DNA of 64,000 nt from Oopsacas minuta (Eukaryota > Porifera > Hexactinellida > Lyssacinosida > Leucopsacidae), in assembly GCA_024704765.1 (NCBI GenBank), contig JAKMXF010000307.1, positions 186,001-250,000 of the forward strand, written 5' to 3'. A program made the position numbers and the translations under genes. The notes beneath the pieces were generated by a model, which was not told where the DNA came from, made no database searches, and was given only the letters and a program-made list of their open reading frames with translations. Below, one piece after another: positions 1-10,712 of the stretch. The first letter of the stretch is position 1; every line of letters starts with the position of its first letter.

Positions 1-712
1 TTGAAATCAGAGGTAGCCTTTTCCAAAAATGTAATATATTTACCATCCAGACCAAATTTTATATATAAACGCTGAAGTGTTGTGTAATATGGAAGAGAAG
101 TGAATCAAGAGATTGCAAATAATGGTAGCACGCCGGAGAGATAAGTTGGCACTTGAGTGCTATTACAATAGTTCCAATGTTGAGGCGTGGTAACTTTCGG
201 AAGAAACAATTATTCAACTGACATATAATACATTGGAGGAAAGATAGTAGTTGATTATACTCTTGACATTCAACTAGTATTGCCTGTGAATTCGACAACT
301 TATTTACTGTTAGACGCAATTATTTGGTCACTTGAACTATCTGTTGGTTAAATGTAGGGGTTTATAATTCCTGTCTATTATGGTTTTCAATACCGATAGA
401 TGATATCTCTTCTAGCAAGTTGTCAATAGCCAGAATATCAGTAATCTGCTTTATGTATTTGTTGTTGTAGAAGCCCTTTGTAGATAAAGAATCATTGATC
501 GAGAGAGAACGTTCAATATTGTGAGCACCAGTGACATCCGATATAGGAGGTTGAATTAAATGGAGTTGATTTTCATCAGTAGACTAAAGTATTCACTGCT
601 TTGGAAGAGATACACGAACAAGCTTAGATTGTAAATTTTCAAATCCAAGTACTTGAAATTTCTGTCCATCAATATTTTCTGCTCCATACTCAGTTCCATC
701 CCAAGAGCCCGC
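1..712 (-). pseudogene. P-element-like transposase remnant, copy P1 (N-terminal half, runs off window)
   Basis: Read on the minus strand, this matches the plus-strand segment at 48175-48889 almost base for base, so it is an inverted second copy of the same element 48 kb away. Conserved pieces include GSWDGTEYGAENIDGQKFQV, a leucine/isoleucine-rich segment (ITDILAIDNLLEEISSI), and NIGTIVIALKCQLISPACYHY followed by LQSLDSL. The last part resembles the helix-turn-helix and leucine-rich region of P-element/THAP9-type transposases, as I recall that family. The frame has several stops, so it is a pseudogene, and no THAP zinc finger is visible. The homology to P2 starts abruptly at base 712. The downstream catalytic part would lie left of base 1, outside the window. 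The P-family assignment is inference. Confidence 0.55.
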
Positions 713-2102
713 CATAGTTGCTCCTACAACCAGGAACAGACTATTTATTTGGCATTGAGACAGAAAAGTGTGATGGATATCGAATTTGAACAAAAGAAAC
801 AATTAAATCAGTAGCGGTCCCAAAGGGAGGGGGCAAACGGGGCATTCCCCTCGGATTTGAAAAACTTGGCCCAGTGGCCAAAATTCTGGGAACATCCCTG
901 AATTCAGTACGAAAATAGATAGGACATATATGAATTAGACAAAATGGAAGAGTAATAAGGTGAGAAACATGCAATATTGAGGAAATATACTGAGAGAGTA
1001 TCAATAAAACGATCTAAATCGTAATAAGATCCAGGTACTAATACTATTAAAGAATATATAAAGTTATGGTATTAATATAATAGCCTTCCTTGATCCCATG
1101 TTCCCAGTTCACTAAGTTGGTGCAATAGGCCTTATTTAACGTAGGTCACGGCTGGAACAATATTCAAGGGTCCCTATCCACTATAACAATGGAAATACCA
1201 TGGGCAACAACTTCAACAGTGCCTCAAAATTGGCTGTAATGACATCCAAGGCAAAAATGTATCTGGACAAAACGCGTATGGACTGAAAGTTTGGATAAAT
1301 GTCGTTTGGAACAGTTGAAACTAGTTTTGACAGCAAACGCACTTTGACGGCGAATTTCAACTATATTCAATAAATTTGTTAACTAGTAATCAAGTAAGAA
1401 TTGAGTTGTTATAGTAAACAAAATTGAATTCGAATACGAATACCTACATTAAAATGATATTTACAAAATAATGGTACAAGCAAAAATATATTACTTAGTC
1501 ATACAATATTGACCAAATGTTTAACTATATTTTCTCAAATGAAAACATAGTTAAATAAGCCAAACTAATCAAAAAAGCACCTTCTCTTTCTCCATTGTTC
1601 CCGCTCTTAATTAAATTAAGGGAACGGCGTGACAGGTGAGTAGGACCAAATACCTATAGATGCATATTAGTATGGTAGTTGTTATGCATAAATCAAAACA
1701 ATCTGACTATAATAAATAATGCAATTTTCCCCATATGATTTGGCATAGTAAGGAAATCTTTCCTCATTCTTTTGTTTGATGATCGAAATTCGAGATCCTT
1801 TGTTACATCAGGGTCTCAACGAGTTCTATCACCGTGAATACTGCGATTTTACCATAATGAAAGGGTTGGGGGTGTAACATTATATAATTGTAACATTAAT
1901 TAACCTATCAACTACCACTTGACTCTCTCCAGCTGACCAGTATAAATAACATTTTCTTGCGAAGATTCTTAAATTTGTGTCTAATTTATCAAACAGCAAC
2001 AGTAGACAAATAGTAGGAAATGACAAAGAGACAAGCTTTTAATCACTAGTCAAAATCCAGTACTATCTAATATACTAAAATATTTCGAGTGATATATATA
2101 TA
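713..2102. other. No gene seen; one hAT-type end at 809
   Basis: The stretch is AT-rich and lacks a credible open frame. At 809 it contains CAGTAGCGGTCCCAAAGGGA followed by a G-rich run and a C-rich run. That is the usual look of a hAT terminal repeat. No matching opposite end was found within the next 2 kb, so this is at most a solo end. Confidence 0.4.
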
Positions 2103-2424
2103 CAGTGACCCTCGATTATCCGAACCTCCATTATCTGACACCTCAGTTATCCGAACAGCGGGGAGAACATCAGTTTCAGAAAATTGTTCAAATTTCATCT
2201 CAACAAAATGCTATATTCAACCTTGGCACCTGGTCCTCGGATTATGTGACCATCTTAGGCCTAAACTGTAATAATTATACAGTTAAATAAATGAAATGAT
2301 AAATTCACAATTTCACATATACCAGAGTTGTAAATTTCATATTGGAAAGTATACTAATTCAGTTATTCGAACACCAAACTGGAAAGTATATGACGAGGGT
2401 GCTCGAATAATCGAGGGTGTACTG
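2103..2424. mobile_element. Pogo/Tigger-type MITE (322 bp)
   Basis: The left end reads CAGTGACCCTCGATTATCCG and the right end, reverse-complemented, reads CAGTACACCCTCGATTATTC. Each end abuts TA (2101-2102 and 2425-2426), giving the TA target duplication typical of Tc1/mariner/pogo insertions. 'CAGT...CCTCGATTATCCGAAC' is the style of arthropod pogo/Tigger ends. The interior has further 'TTATCCGAAC'-like words but no transposase, so it is non-autonomous. Confidence 0.75.
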
Positions 2425-3097
2425 TACATGTATGTAGGTATATGTATACTAAATGATCATTTGTATTCATATATAGATTAAGCAACCGGATTCGGCATGA
2501 ATACTTGTAGTTATATATTTGTTATCTTGCAACATCTTATAACCAATCAACATAAATTGGAACCTATATACTTCTTAATGCGATCAGACAAATCGCTCTG
2601 ATATTTTGAGGACATAGTTGAAATTGAGATTTTTGATCACTTGAGACATGAATTCAGGAAAAAAACAGAAAGGCAAAATAACTGAAAGAAAATGCATGAA
2701 AATTACACATATTAACACGATTTGGGTGGCAAAACAAACAATACGTAAACAAAAAGTATACATGTATGTGTATAGCGTTATGTTTAAATGACTAGACAAT
2801 TATCATTCGACTAAAATTGTTATAACTTAATTCTTATGTGTCGACGAGAAGTGTAAAAAGCCAAATAAACCTACTCTAACAATTATCTAATGGCCTCAAC
2901 GGACATAGAGCCAGGCCTCATAAGCATAGGATCATTATGAACAATGCCCAGGGGTATCGAGTCCATATGAACCTCCAAGACTTTGGGAAAGGATGCTAAT
3001 AAATAATAGCTATTGCAAAAATGTCGTAATAAGACAATTTGCATTAAATCAAGACCTCAACATAAATTCTATTACTTCAGCAGGATCAACGAAATTA
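2425..3097. other. No gene seen
   Basis: AT-rich sequence between two transposons with only short chance frames. I see no repeat, RNA gene or coding signature here. Confidence 0.5.
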
Positions 3098-4406
3098 AAG
3101 GGTGACAATTAAGTTCTGTTACAAAATTTGATAGCAGTCAGTGTCGCATGTATTGAACTACCATAGCAATCAACTTCGCCTGTGTTAGCGCCAATTATAT
3201 GATATCATACTTACTACTTATTAAAATATTATACCAGAAAGCCTATACAAATATTTCACTACATGGAAGAAAGGAGGTCCAAAATCATCTCTCTATTTTT
3301 GAACGGAAAGAGTCATATTGTAATCTGGAAGAGCCTCAAAAGTCAGAATATCAACCGTATGTTCATTCATCATACAATACGACGATATACTGAACTGGAG
3401 ATGTGGAGGACAGATCCAAATCTGGTAGACTAGTCTCAGTATGGACGAGAGTCTAAGAGAGATGGTCCGTAGCCGGATCACGCGGAATCCAATGCGCTCC
3501 ATGCGAAAGTTAGCCGGAGAGTACCACTTTAGCAGAGAAACAGTGAGGAAGGTACTACATAAGGACCTTTGGACTAGAGTCCCTTAAACGGCGAAAGGTA
3601 CATCACCCGACTCCAGCCTTTTGTAAGAAGAGACTTGACAGATGCAAGAGGCTGTATAGCGCCTCGCTCGTGAGGACTGTGACAGAGTGCTTTTCTCCGA
3701 CAAGTGAGTATTCACCGTTCAAGAGTCTGTTAACCTCCAAAACGATCGGATCCTCGCATCCTCTACCAAGATTATCCCAGAAAGCATAAGGTATATTGAT
3801 CGGGTTCAAAACCCACTTTCTGTTATGGTTTGGGCTGGTGTATCAACATACTTGAGGACCGACCTTGTTTTGTCCCCCAAGGAGCCAAAATTAACTCAAT
3901 AAGTTATCAGGAGTGCATTCTACTGGATGAAGTGAGGTTTGCTGGGTAAAACCTCTCCGATAACGGACCATAGATATTCCAGCATGATTCTACACTTGCA
4001 CATGCTTCAAAATCCACCCAATCCTGGATATGAAGGGAAAATATTGCATTTATATCGAAGGACGAATGGCTCCCGTCTAGCCCGGATCCCAATCCACATG
4101 ATTACTCGGTTTAGGCCAATTTGGAAAATAAGGTGTGCTCAAATCTCATTGAAGTTGAGAATCACGAAAGAGAGACTCGTTAAAGAATAGATAAATTACT
4201 GCAGGAAACCTTGCGTAAATGGGGGTTCTAATTCCGAGAAAGACTTGGGGCTGTAGTAAATAAGGAGGGGAGCATATATGGAATGATAATTTGTGTAAAA
4301 TCTAATTCATATTTGAGATACATCAGATATAAAACTTACAGGGTTAGAATGGATATGGATTGAGCCAGAACAATTTAAGCTGTAACAGAGCATAATTGTC
4401 ACCCTG
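3098..4406 (+). mobile_element. DD37D (maT-like) Tc1/mariner element, degraded
   Basis: The terminal inverted repeats are GGGTGACAATTAAGTTCTGT at the left (from 3100) and, read from the right end, CAGGGTGACAATTATGCTCT. The right end is followed by TA (4407-4408) and the left is preceded by TA (3096-3097). The first two bases of the left end are mutated relative to the right (AA for CA). The 1.3-kb length is standard for the superfamily. The repeats resemble those at 47048, 53995, 62599 and 63788, so these belong to one related group. Confidence 0.8.
3250..4193 (+). pseudogene. DD37D mariner-type transposase, broken
   Basis: Pieces of a cut-and-paste transposase can be followed through all three plus frames. 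First comes an N-terminal region with DRSKSGR (GRPR-like) near 3410, then ITRNPMRSMRKLAGEYHFSR, then VLFSDK with the first catalytic Asp near 3690. VMVWAGVST follows near 3825 and IFQHDSTLAHASKSTQSW near 3977 with the second Asp. The last block is EWLPSSPDPNPHDYSV near 4066 with the third Asp, 37 residues after the second. That spacing is the basis for the DD37D call. Several frameshifts and at least two in-frame stops, one of them just after the second Asp block, make it inactive. Confidence 0.75.
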
Positions 4407-5315
4407 TAGAATTTTCCTTTGCTGGGGCCTATTTTTATAGCACTTCAAATATCGCAAAATTAATATTAACTTCCTATCTCGAGAACTAAAAGTCCAATTC
4501 GAATTTTATATAAATGCACAAATGATGCTCAGAATGTCCTCATTCCGGATAGATCGGTCTCAGGACGATAGGCCATTTTTCTCATTGACCATAATTGTGC
4601 CTTCATGAATAAATAAAATCTTCATATTAGCTTCAAATTTGTCACGAATTTATGTAGGTAGGTAAGTAGGAAGGCCAATAGTTGGCAAAGATAGTTTCGA
4701 TATCAGGCTTTTCGAGTTTGTTTAGGTTGGATAATTAGATGTGAAAAGAGAGAGGGGAATGATTTGAGGATAAAGACATAGTTAGTGAGTTTGCTTGGGC
4801 AAACATTTCCAGTAGGCTATAACCTCAACAATTTATATTCTCATCCCCTGAATGATTGGGAAGTGGAGTTTAACTAAAGACAATATTTTTGACATGTCGG
4901 ATTTTCAGAAAGAGTTAGCATTTTGAAAATTATGACGTTATAGGAATTTTCATAAACATTCATATTTATCCATTTCTTATAATTGATGACTAAATAGGAT
5001 ATTCATAATAGTATCTTGTTTCAGAAAGGAATACTAGTAACTAGGCACATATTAGTATTTGAAGAATTGTATCTTCCTCTTGCATGAAACATAGCATTGC
5101 GATTTGGATATGTTGTACAGGAATATGATATATTGTGTCAACTACAAAAATAAATATATATTTAAACCTAAATTAGTATATATTAAACTATTTCACATAA
5201 AGTAAGGTCATACAAAGCTGTAAAGTTTCACTTACACTTCAAGTAGCCAAATGAAATATTTCTGATTACTAAACAGGCAATCGAAATGCTAGAGTAGATG
5301 TCAATTTGGCAAGTA
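4407..5315. other. No gene seen
   Basis: AT-rich spacer between two Tc1/mariner insertions. I find no coding frame, RNA gene or paired repeat. Confidence 0.5.
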
Positions 5316-6657
5316 CAGGGTGTCTCAAAAATTATTGCCCTATTATAGTTCTAGCTATAAAATCGTAGAAAAGAGGAAAATATTAGCATTCATTTGGATA
5401 TATATTAACCATCCAATTCGATGCAAGTTTTAACTCTTCCGGCATTCCATCTACTAACGCTTGCAAAAAAATTGGCTGTAGAGCTTCCCAGGCAGATTCG
5501 AGCTGCATTTTCAGGTCCGAAATAGTTTTGCCGGCTCCCTCTTGTTCAGTTCTTCCTGAAGATATCCCCATAGGTTTCAATTGGATTTAAGTCAGGAGAG
5601 TTCCCCAGCCATTGAGATTTCTCCCAATAGTTTGGTAGGTTCTCCTTGCACCAACCTTGGGTCATTTTGGACGTGTGAGCAGGGGCACCGTCCTGCATAA
5701 AAACAACCTTTGATATGTTTGGTACCATTTTCATCTCCAAAACTGATCCATTATTTTTAGTTCTGCGAAGGGTATCCAAACAAGACTTAGCCAGGATCTC
5801 ATCTATATAGTACGCTGTATTCACTGTCTGTTTGGGAGGGATGAAGTGTAATTTCGATATAGCTCGAAAGCTCATCATACCCCAAACAATGAATTTCGGG
5901 GGAAATTTCACCGTTTCCTGTGGCATGATATTCGAGCTATTCTTGGCCCATATCCAATCATTTTGGTGATTTGTTGGGTGAAATAGCTCGAAAGAAGATT
6001 CGTCAGACTAAAGGATGTTTCTCCAGTCAGCAACAGTCCAGTTTTTGCTTTGCCAGACAGAAATCTAATCTGTTTTCTCTCTGTTTTACAAAGAGTTTTG
6101 GCTGTCTGGGTCGCTTGTAGGGCCTAACTCCCAAATCTTTTGTTAAATAGCGATGAATGGTGTCTTTTGAGACAGGAGCACACGTTCTGGTAATTTGTTT
6201 AGCAATACATGGTGTTGACTTGTGTCGTTTCCCAAGAGATTTTGCAATAATGATTTTGGACCGCCTTTTTAGCTTTTTGGGCCTTTCAGCCCCCTTTCTA
6301 TGTTGGAGGTCTTTTGAAGAATTATACCTTGCTAACCATCTCCGAACCGTTCGGATATCCTTTCCAAGTTTGTTTGCTACATAGTTCTGAGTAGAACCTG
6401 CGCGTAACATACCGATAGCACGATTTCTAACCTGTAATTTATTTTCATTGACACCCATATTGGGCAATAAATCCAGTCGGGGCAAAGAGAACAAAATTTT
6501 TTAAATACTTATAAAATAGCAGCTATAATATTTGAGTTGAATAACAGTTATATTTCAATTCTTCAATCACCATAACTAATGTCTATACTGTTGTAAGGTC
6601 CAGTTATAACATATTTTGTGCTATAGCGCAATAGGGCAATAATTTTGAGACACCCTG
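5316..6657 (-). mobile_element. DD37E Tc1/mariner element (1.34 kb)
   Basis: Clean inverted ends: CAGGGTGTCTCAAAAATTAT at 5316 and, from the other end, CAGGGTGTCTCAAAATTATT. Both are flanked by TA (5314-5315 and 6658-6659). The repeat continues into GCCCTAT on both sides. The transposase fills the interior on the minus strand. Related by protein to the elements at 29496 and 55786. Confidence 0.9.
5383..6458 (-). pseudogene. DD37E Tc1/mariner transposase, two frameshifts and a stop
   Basis: The start MGVNENKLQVRNRAIGML opens a helix-turn-helix region, with a possible upstream start at 6494. The second HTH follows, including KKLKRRSKIIIAKSLGKRHK. Catalytic blocks are SDESSFELF near 5990 (first Asp), MQDGAPAHTSKMTQ near 5695 (second Asp) and SPDLNPIET near 5580 (third residue Glu). 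There are 37 residues between the second Asp and the Glu. A TAG stop sits directly before SDESSF. One frameshift lies between about 5930 and 6030 and another near 5570, just after NPIE, where the C-terminal tail (DLKMQLESAWEALQPIFLQA) resumes. All three catalytic residues survive, so the copy is fairly young but cannot make transposase. Confidence 0.88.
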
Positions 6658-7763
6658 TAGAAGAATTGGAGAAAACTTGAAATCGACTCACAATCAACAA
6701 GGTTCCAAAAGATGTGAAGAACCACCATTAGAGGTGTACTTGACTTAGACAACCAATGTATCGCGAACTTGTAGGATAATAATCTTGAACAAATGGTTCC
6801 TAAGCGTCAGGACTATATTACAAGTATTGTAACTTCAGCCCCAAGTTACCCAGTTGGTCTAAAATTCGTAATATTCGTACAATTCTAATACTGCCATTCC
6901 AATTTCACCCATCAGTATCAAATCCAATTGGAGTAACAGTTAACTACATTGACCACACAGTAAATCTCTTGAGACGTATAATCACTCCCTTTACAATCTA
7001 TTGAAGAACACCTGATGTACTCGCTCAACTTTATGATTAAACATGGCGTAATAGGTCGAGAAATAATAGTGTGCCTAATCTTAGATCTAAAATAGATAGT
7101 TTGCATTTTCTCATGTTATGGTTTCTCTTCTTGAATTGAAAGATTGTCAAGGAAACTTTATCTGGCCTATTCAATACCCAAATTCTAGATTCTCCAAACA
7201 GCTAATCGCATTGCTATCCCAAAAAGGGACAGTGAAAGTGTCACGACTCGAAAGAATTTCTTGAAGCCTCAAATTAACGAACTCGTGTCAAATGGCTTCG
7301 AGAATGAAAGCAGCCTTGTGAAAAATAGTTGAGGTAACATTACATCAGCATAGTAACAGTTAGCTTGACATAGCAAGGTAACCAAAAGTATAGAATGGGA
7401 TATTGGTATTATTTTCGTTCCACTGAACTTCGCTCAACAAATATTATAGGATAGTTTCATTAGATTTGTCTATCATGCCTGTAATATCCTGAATAGTTCC
7501 AGAAATATTTGGTTTTAACATTTGTTCACAACAAAATACTCCTGCATTATGCATTTTATATAGCCAATAACTATACTGTATCATCATAAAGTTTAAATAT
7601 TAGAAAACTAAATAAATTTCACAAAGTGGCTTTGAGTTGTAAAAAAAAACATTAGAACTACACACAGGGTAAGTTTGGTAAGATTTTAAAGGATAAAATT
7701 ATTTTTATATAGGAATTAAGTTGGGTGGACAAAATATAATTTCAAAAGGGGCGAAAATTAAAA
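6658..7763. other. No gene seen
   Basis: AT-rich sequence between the DD37E element and family-A copy A1. The longest frame (about 62 codons, minus strand near 7000) shows no family features. No paired repeats were recognised. Confidence 0.45.
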
Positions 7764-7766
7764 TAA

Positions 7767-10051
7767 CACAACTCAACAAGATTTCGCATCAGAGATCACT
7801 ACATTTATCTTAGCATACTTTTGAATGCTGAACTCGAATCTGCAATCAGAATTTCTCTAGCACGTCTAGTTATCCTAAAATCCAATGTCCATTTTTTAAT
7901 AGTATAGTTTACCTAGTTACTAAATTGCTATATGAGCATGCCTATTTTGATTCAATTACCTGGAAAATGAATGACTTTACTTATTTGAATTCAAGCAAAT
8001 CAAATTATAAACATGCATCATAATTGTAGAACTCATCTCGACAATTTCTGTTACGTTTGTGGTCTTTTTTGCGTAGAATCACCAAGACGACCAATCACAA
8101 ATCAATTAAAGAACATATACAAATTGTAGTTCGAATATCCACTTGGTGACCAAGAAAGCCATGGGCACCACATGTTGTATGCACTTCTTGTTCAAGTGGA
8201 CTGCGTGATTGGTTGAATAAAAGGAAAGTTTCAATGCCATTTGCAATACCCATGGCCTGGAGGGAACAGAAAAATCACCTTGATGATTGTTACTTTTGCC
8301 TTATCGACATTACAGGATTCTCAGCCAAGAATAAGCACGCTCTTGTTTACCCAGATTTGGATTCTGCTCGCAGGCCAATTCCACACGACATCTCATTACC
8401 AATCCCAACTCCCAAGCCACAGCAAATTAAAATCTGGTGTGATATGGTGGAAGATGTTCATGCAGATTCTACAGATGCTAATTATGTCCCGGAAGATGAA
8501 TTACTAGAGCCACAAACATTTACACAGGGAGAATTGAATGACCTGGTCAGGGATCTAGACTTATCTAAAGACAAAGCTGAACTCCTTGCATCCAGGCTTA
8601 AACAGAAAAACCTACTCGACAAGATGTCCTAGCATCCCACTATCGCAAGCGTAATTTCGATCTCACACAATACTACACCACTGATGGTCCACTGTGCTAT
8701 TGTAATGATATCGAAGGACTCAATGTAAACCTACTACAAGAACATTCTTCCTCTGATTAGCGCCTTTTCATCGACTCGCTAAAACGCAGTTTGAAAGCTG
8801 TTCTGTTGCATAACTGAAATCTAAAGCCTGGCATTCCAATTGCTCACTCCGTCTATCTCAAAGAAACTTTCGTCAATTTGCAGGAAGATTTGGAGGCAAT
8901 ACAGTATAGAACACATATATGGAATATCTGCGATGATCTTAAGATAATCGGGCTATTGATGGGCTTGCAACTTGGTTTTATAAAGTATTGTTGTTTCCTA
9001 TGTCTATGGGACAGCCGAGCAACTGGTGAACATTATAAAAAATGTGATTGGCCGAAGAGAACCTATGAAGTGGGAAAACCAATTTACAGCATTCGCCATT
9101 GGTAGATCCAAACAAAGTTTTCTTACCCCCACTTCATATTAAACTTGGATTAATGAAAACATTCGTTAAAACAATGGGCAAAACAAATTCAGCAGGATTT
9201 CTGCATTTGGTAGGCAAATTTCCGAAACTATGCGAGGTAAAGATAAAAGAGGGAGTATTTGTAGGAGCACAAATCAGACAAGTATTCAGAGATCCAGATT
9301 TCGAGAAGACATTATCCGAATTAGAAATGAGTGCTTGGAATTCTTTCAAATGGGTTTGTGAAAACTTTTTGGGCAACAGAAAGTCGTCCAACTACAGAGA
9401 AGGAGTGAAAACCTTGCTTAACGCATACGAGAAGATGGGCTTTCTCATGTCGCTAAAACTTCACTTCTTGCACTCTTACCTTGATTATTCCCTGAGAACT
9501 TTGGTGCTGTAAGTGATGAACAGGGTGAGAGATTCCACCAAGACATACAGGAGATGGAAACCCGATACCAAGGTTTCTGGAATGAGGGCATGATGTCCGA
9601 TTACTGTTGGAGGCTCTTCAGATATAATTCCAACAAGATATATAAAAAGAAGTCATACTCTCAACACTTTTAATTTAGTTAGCTACCTTTATACTTCTAG
9701 ATGGATATGTGTTTTCCCTTAGTTTGTGAGTAGTTGATACATGCATGAATGTGAATAATTATATGTAAGAGCTAGGATAATAACTGATATTATCTTGGCA
9801 TTAATCTAAAACACCGAAACGTTGATTTTATTCAGATGGCTATCATGTAAGAAGACAAAAAGACAGCCACTACCATAAAATAACAGGAAAAATTTAGGAA
9901 ATACATAAAAATCGTTGACTTGTAGATGGAAAATAACTGGACGTGCTGGAAAGAATCTGAAAGCAGATTTGAATTCAGCGTAAAAAACTAGCTTAGAAAA
10001 TGTCAATCTAATACTTGATGAGAAAATGAAGTTAAATTTTGTTGACCTGTG
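7767..10051 (+). mobile_element. Family-A transposon, copy A1 (CAC termini, TAA duplication)
   Basis: The left end CACAACTCAACAAGATTTCG and the right end, reverse-complemented, CACAGGTCAACAAAATTTAA form imperfect terminal inverted repeats of at least 120 bp. Internally they share GCTGAAyTCrAATCTGC and CTAGCACGTCTAGTTAT-like blocks. Each end abuts TAA (7764-7766 and 10052-10054), a 3-bp target duplication. A degraded transposase gene on the plus strand fills the middle. A2 (13384-16008) shows the same CAC termini and TAA duplication independently. CAC ends with a TWA target fit the Chapaev3 branch of the CACTA-related group as I recall it. That name is an inference. Confidence 0.8.
8013..9673 (+). 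pseudogene. Family-A DDE-type transposase with CX2C motifs, degraded
   Basis: The start is MHHNCRTHLDNFCYVCG, with a CX2C knuckle. APHVVCTSCSSGL and DDCYFC follow, giving an N-terminal Cys-rich region (8013-8300). A variable acidic linker leads to LNDLVRDLDLSKDKAELLAS near 8540. FIDSLKRSLKAVLLHN near 8770 gives the first Asp candidate, and CDDLKIIGLLMGLQ near 8930 the second. CCFLCLWDSRA near 8990 is the CX2C. Next are LPPLHIKLGLMKTFVKTM near 9128, EGVFVGAQIRQVF near 9250, MSLKLHFLHSYLDYF near 9445, and SDEQGERFHQDI near 9520 with the last acidic residue. At least five frameshifts or stops break it, for example near 8140, 8630, 8757, 9100 and 9490. Its function as a transposase is inferred from the flanking inverted repeats and the acidic-residue order. 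Confidence 0.75.
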
Positions 10052-10199
10052 TAATATATTCTCCTTCATCACTCTCTTTTAATTCAATTTATTTGTTTTT
10101 GTAAACTGGCTTGTATTTTACACCATAAAGATAATAATGCAGATTGATTATCAAATTAGTGAAATTTTTGCTCGTTAAAACACGAACCAAAATATGTGA

Positions 10200-10317
10200 G
10201 ATCACTTGTTTTAGCTTCTTCCCAAGTGTAAATATTTGATCAAATTATTACCCCAAGGTCTGGACTATACCAAGATAAGGGGGGCATTCGAATGCTAAGT
10301 CGTCAATTGCAGCTATT
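10200..10317 (-). pseudogene. Mariner M1, piece 3 of 3 (after second catalytic Asp)
   Basis: On the minus strand, the codons next to the family-B boundary read AAIDDLAFECPPYL and then a PDLG remnant of the SPDLAP block. They continue the frame that ends at SSKAI on the far side of family B (13066 downwards) once one copy of TATT is removed. The mariner homology fades below about 10250. TATT at 10314-10317 is one copy of the duplicated target. Confidence 0.75.
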
Positions 10318-10547
10318 CACGGGTCGCTCTGATTTAAATATCGATCAAAAAATACAATTTGTTCAAAACCTAGCTGGAGTGATAGAGTAGCATGTCTATT
10401 TCCCAAATATTCATCATTTAAAATTATTCGTACGCAAAAACAAAAATTTAGCCTAATTATATTTTTTCACCTAATTTCTAGCACCTTCCATTTTGTGGTA
10501 CTTACTCTTTGAATTCAATTCATGTTGATTTTTGGTGTTAAATACAC
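10318..10547 (+). repeat. Left terminal inverted repeat of family B
   Basis: About 230 bp that match 12836-13061 in reverse complement with only scattered differences. The left copy has one extra G in CACGGGTCGC versus CACGGTCGC. The outermost GGTCGCTCTGATT resembles the GGGTCGCTGAATTC found subterminally in family A copy A2, and may be a shared transposase-binding word. Confidence 0.9.
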
Positions 10548-10712
10548 ACATGAATTATAAGGATATTTTCCTTGCCGTGTCTTCACACTTGAATACATGT
10601 TGTTTAGTACGGCATACCTATTCAACTGCAAATACCACAAATATCGAATATTAGAAACCAAAATCTATATTTGGAAGACGGAATCCTTTGGAACAATTTC
10701 AGTGACAAACAT

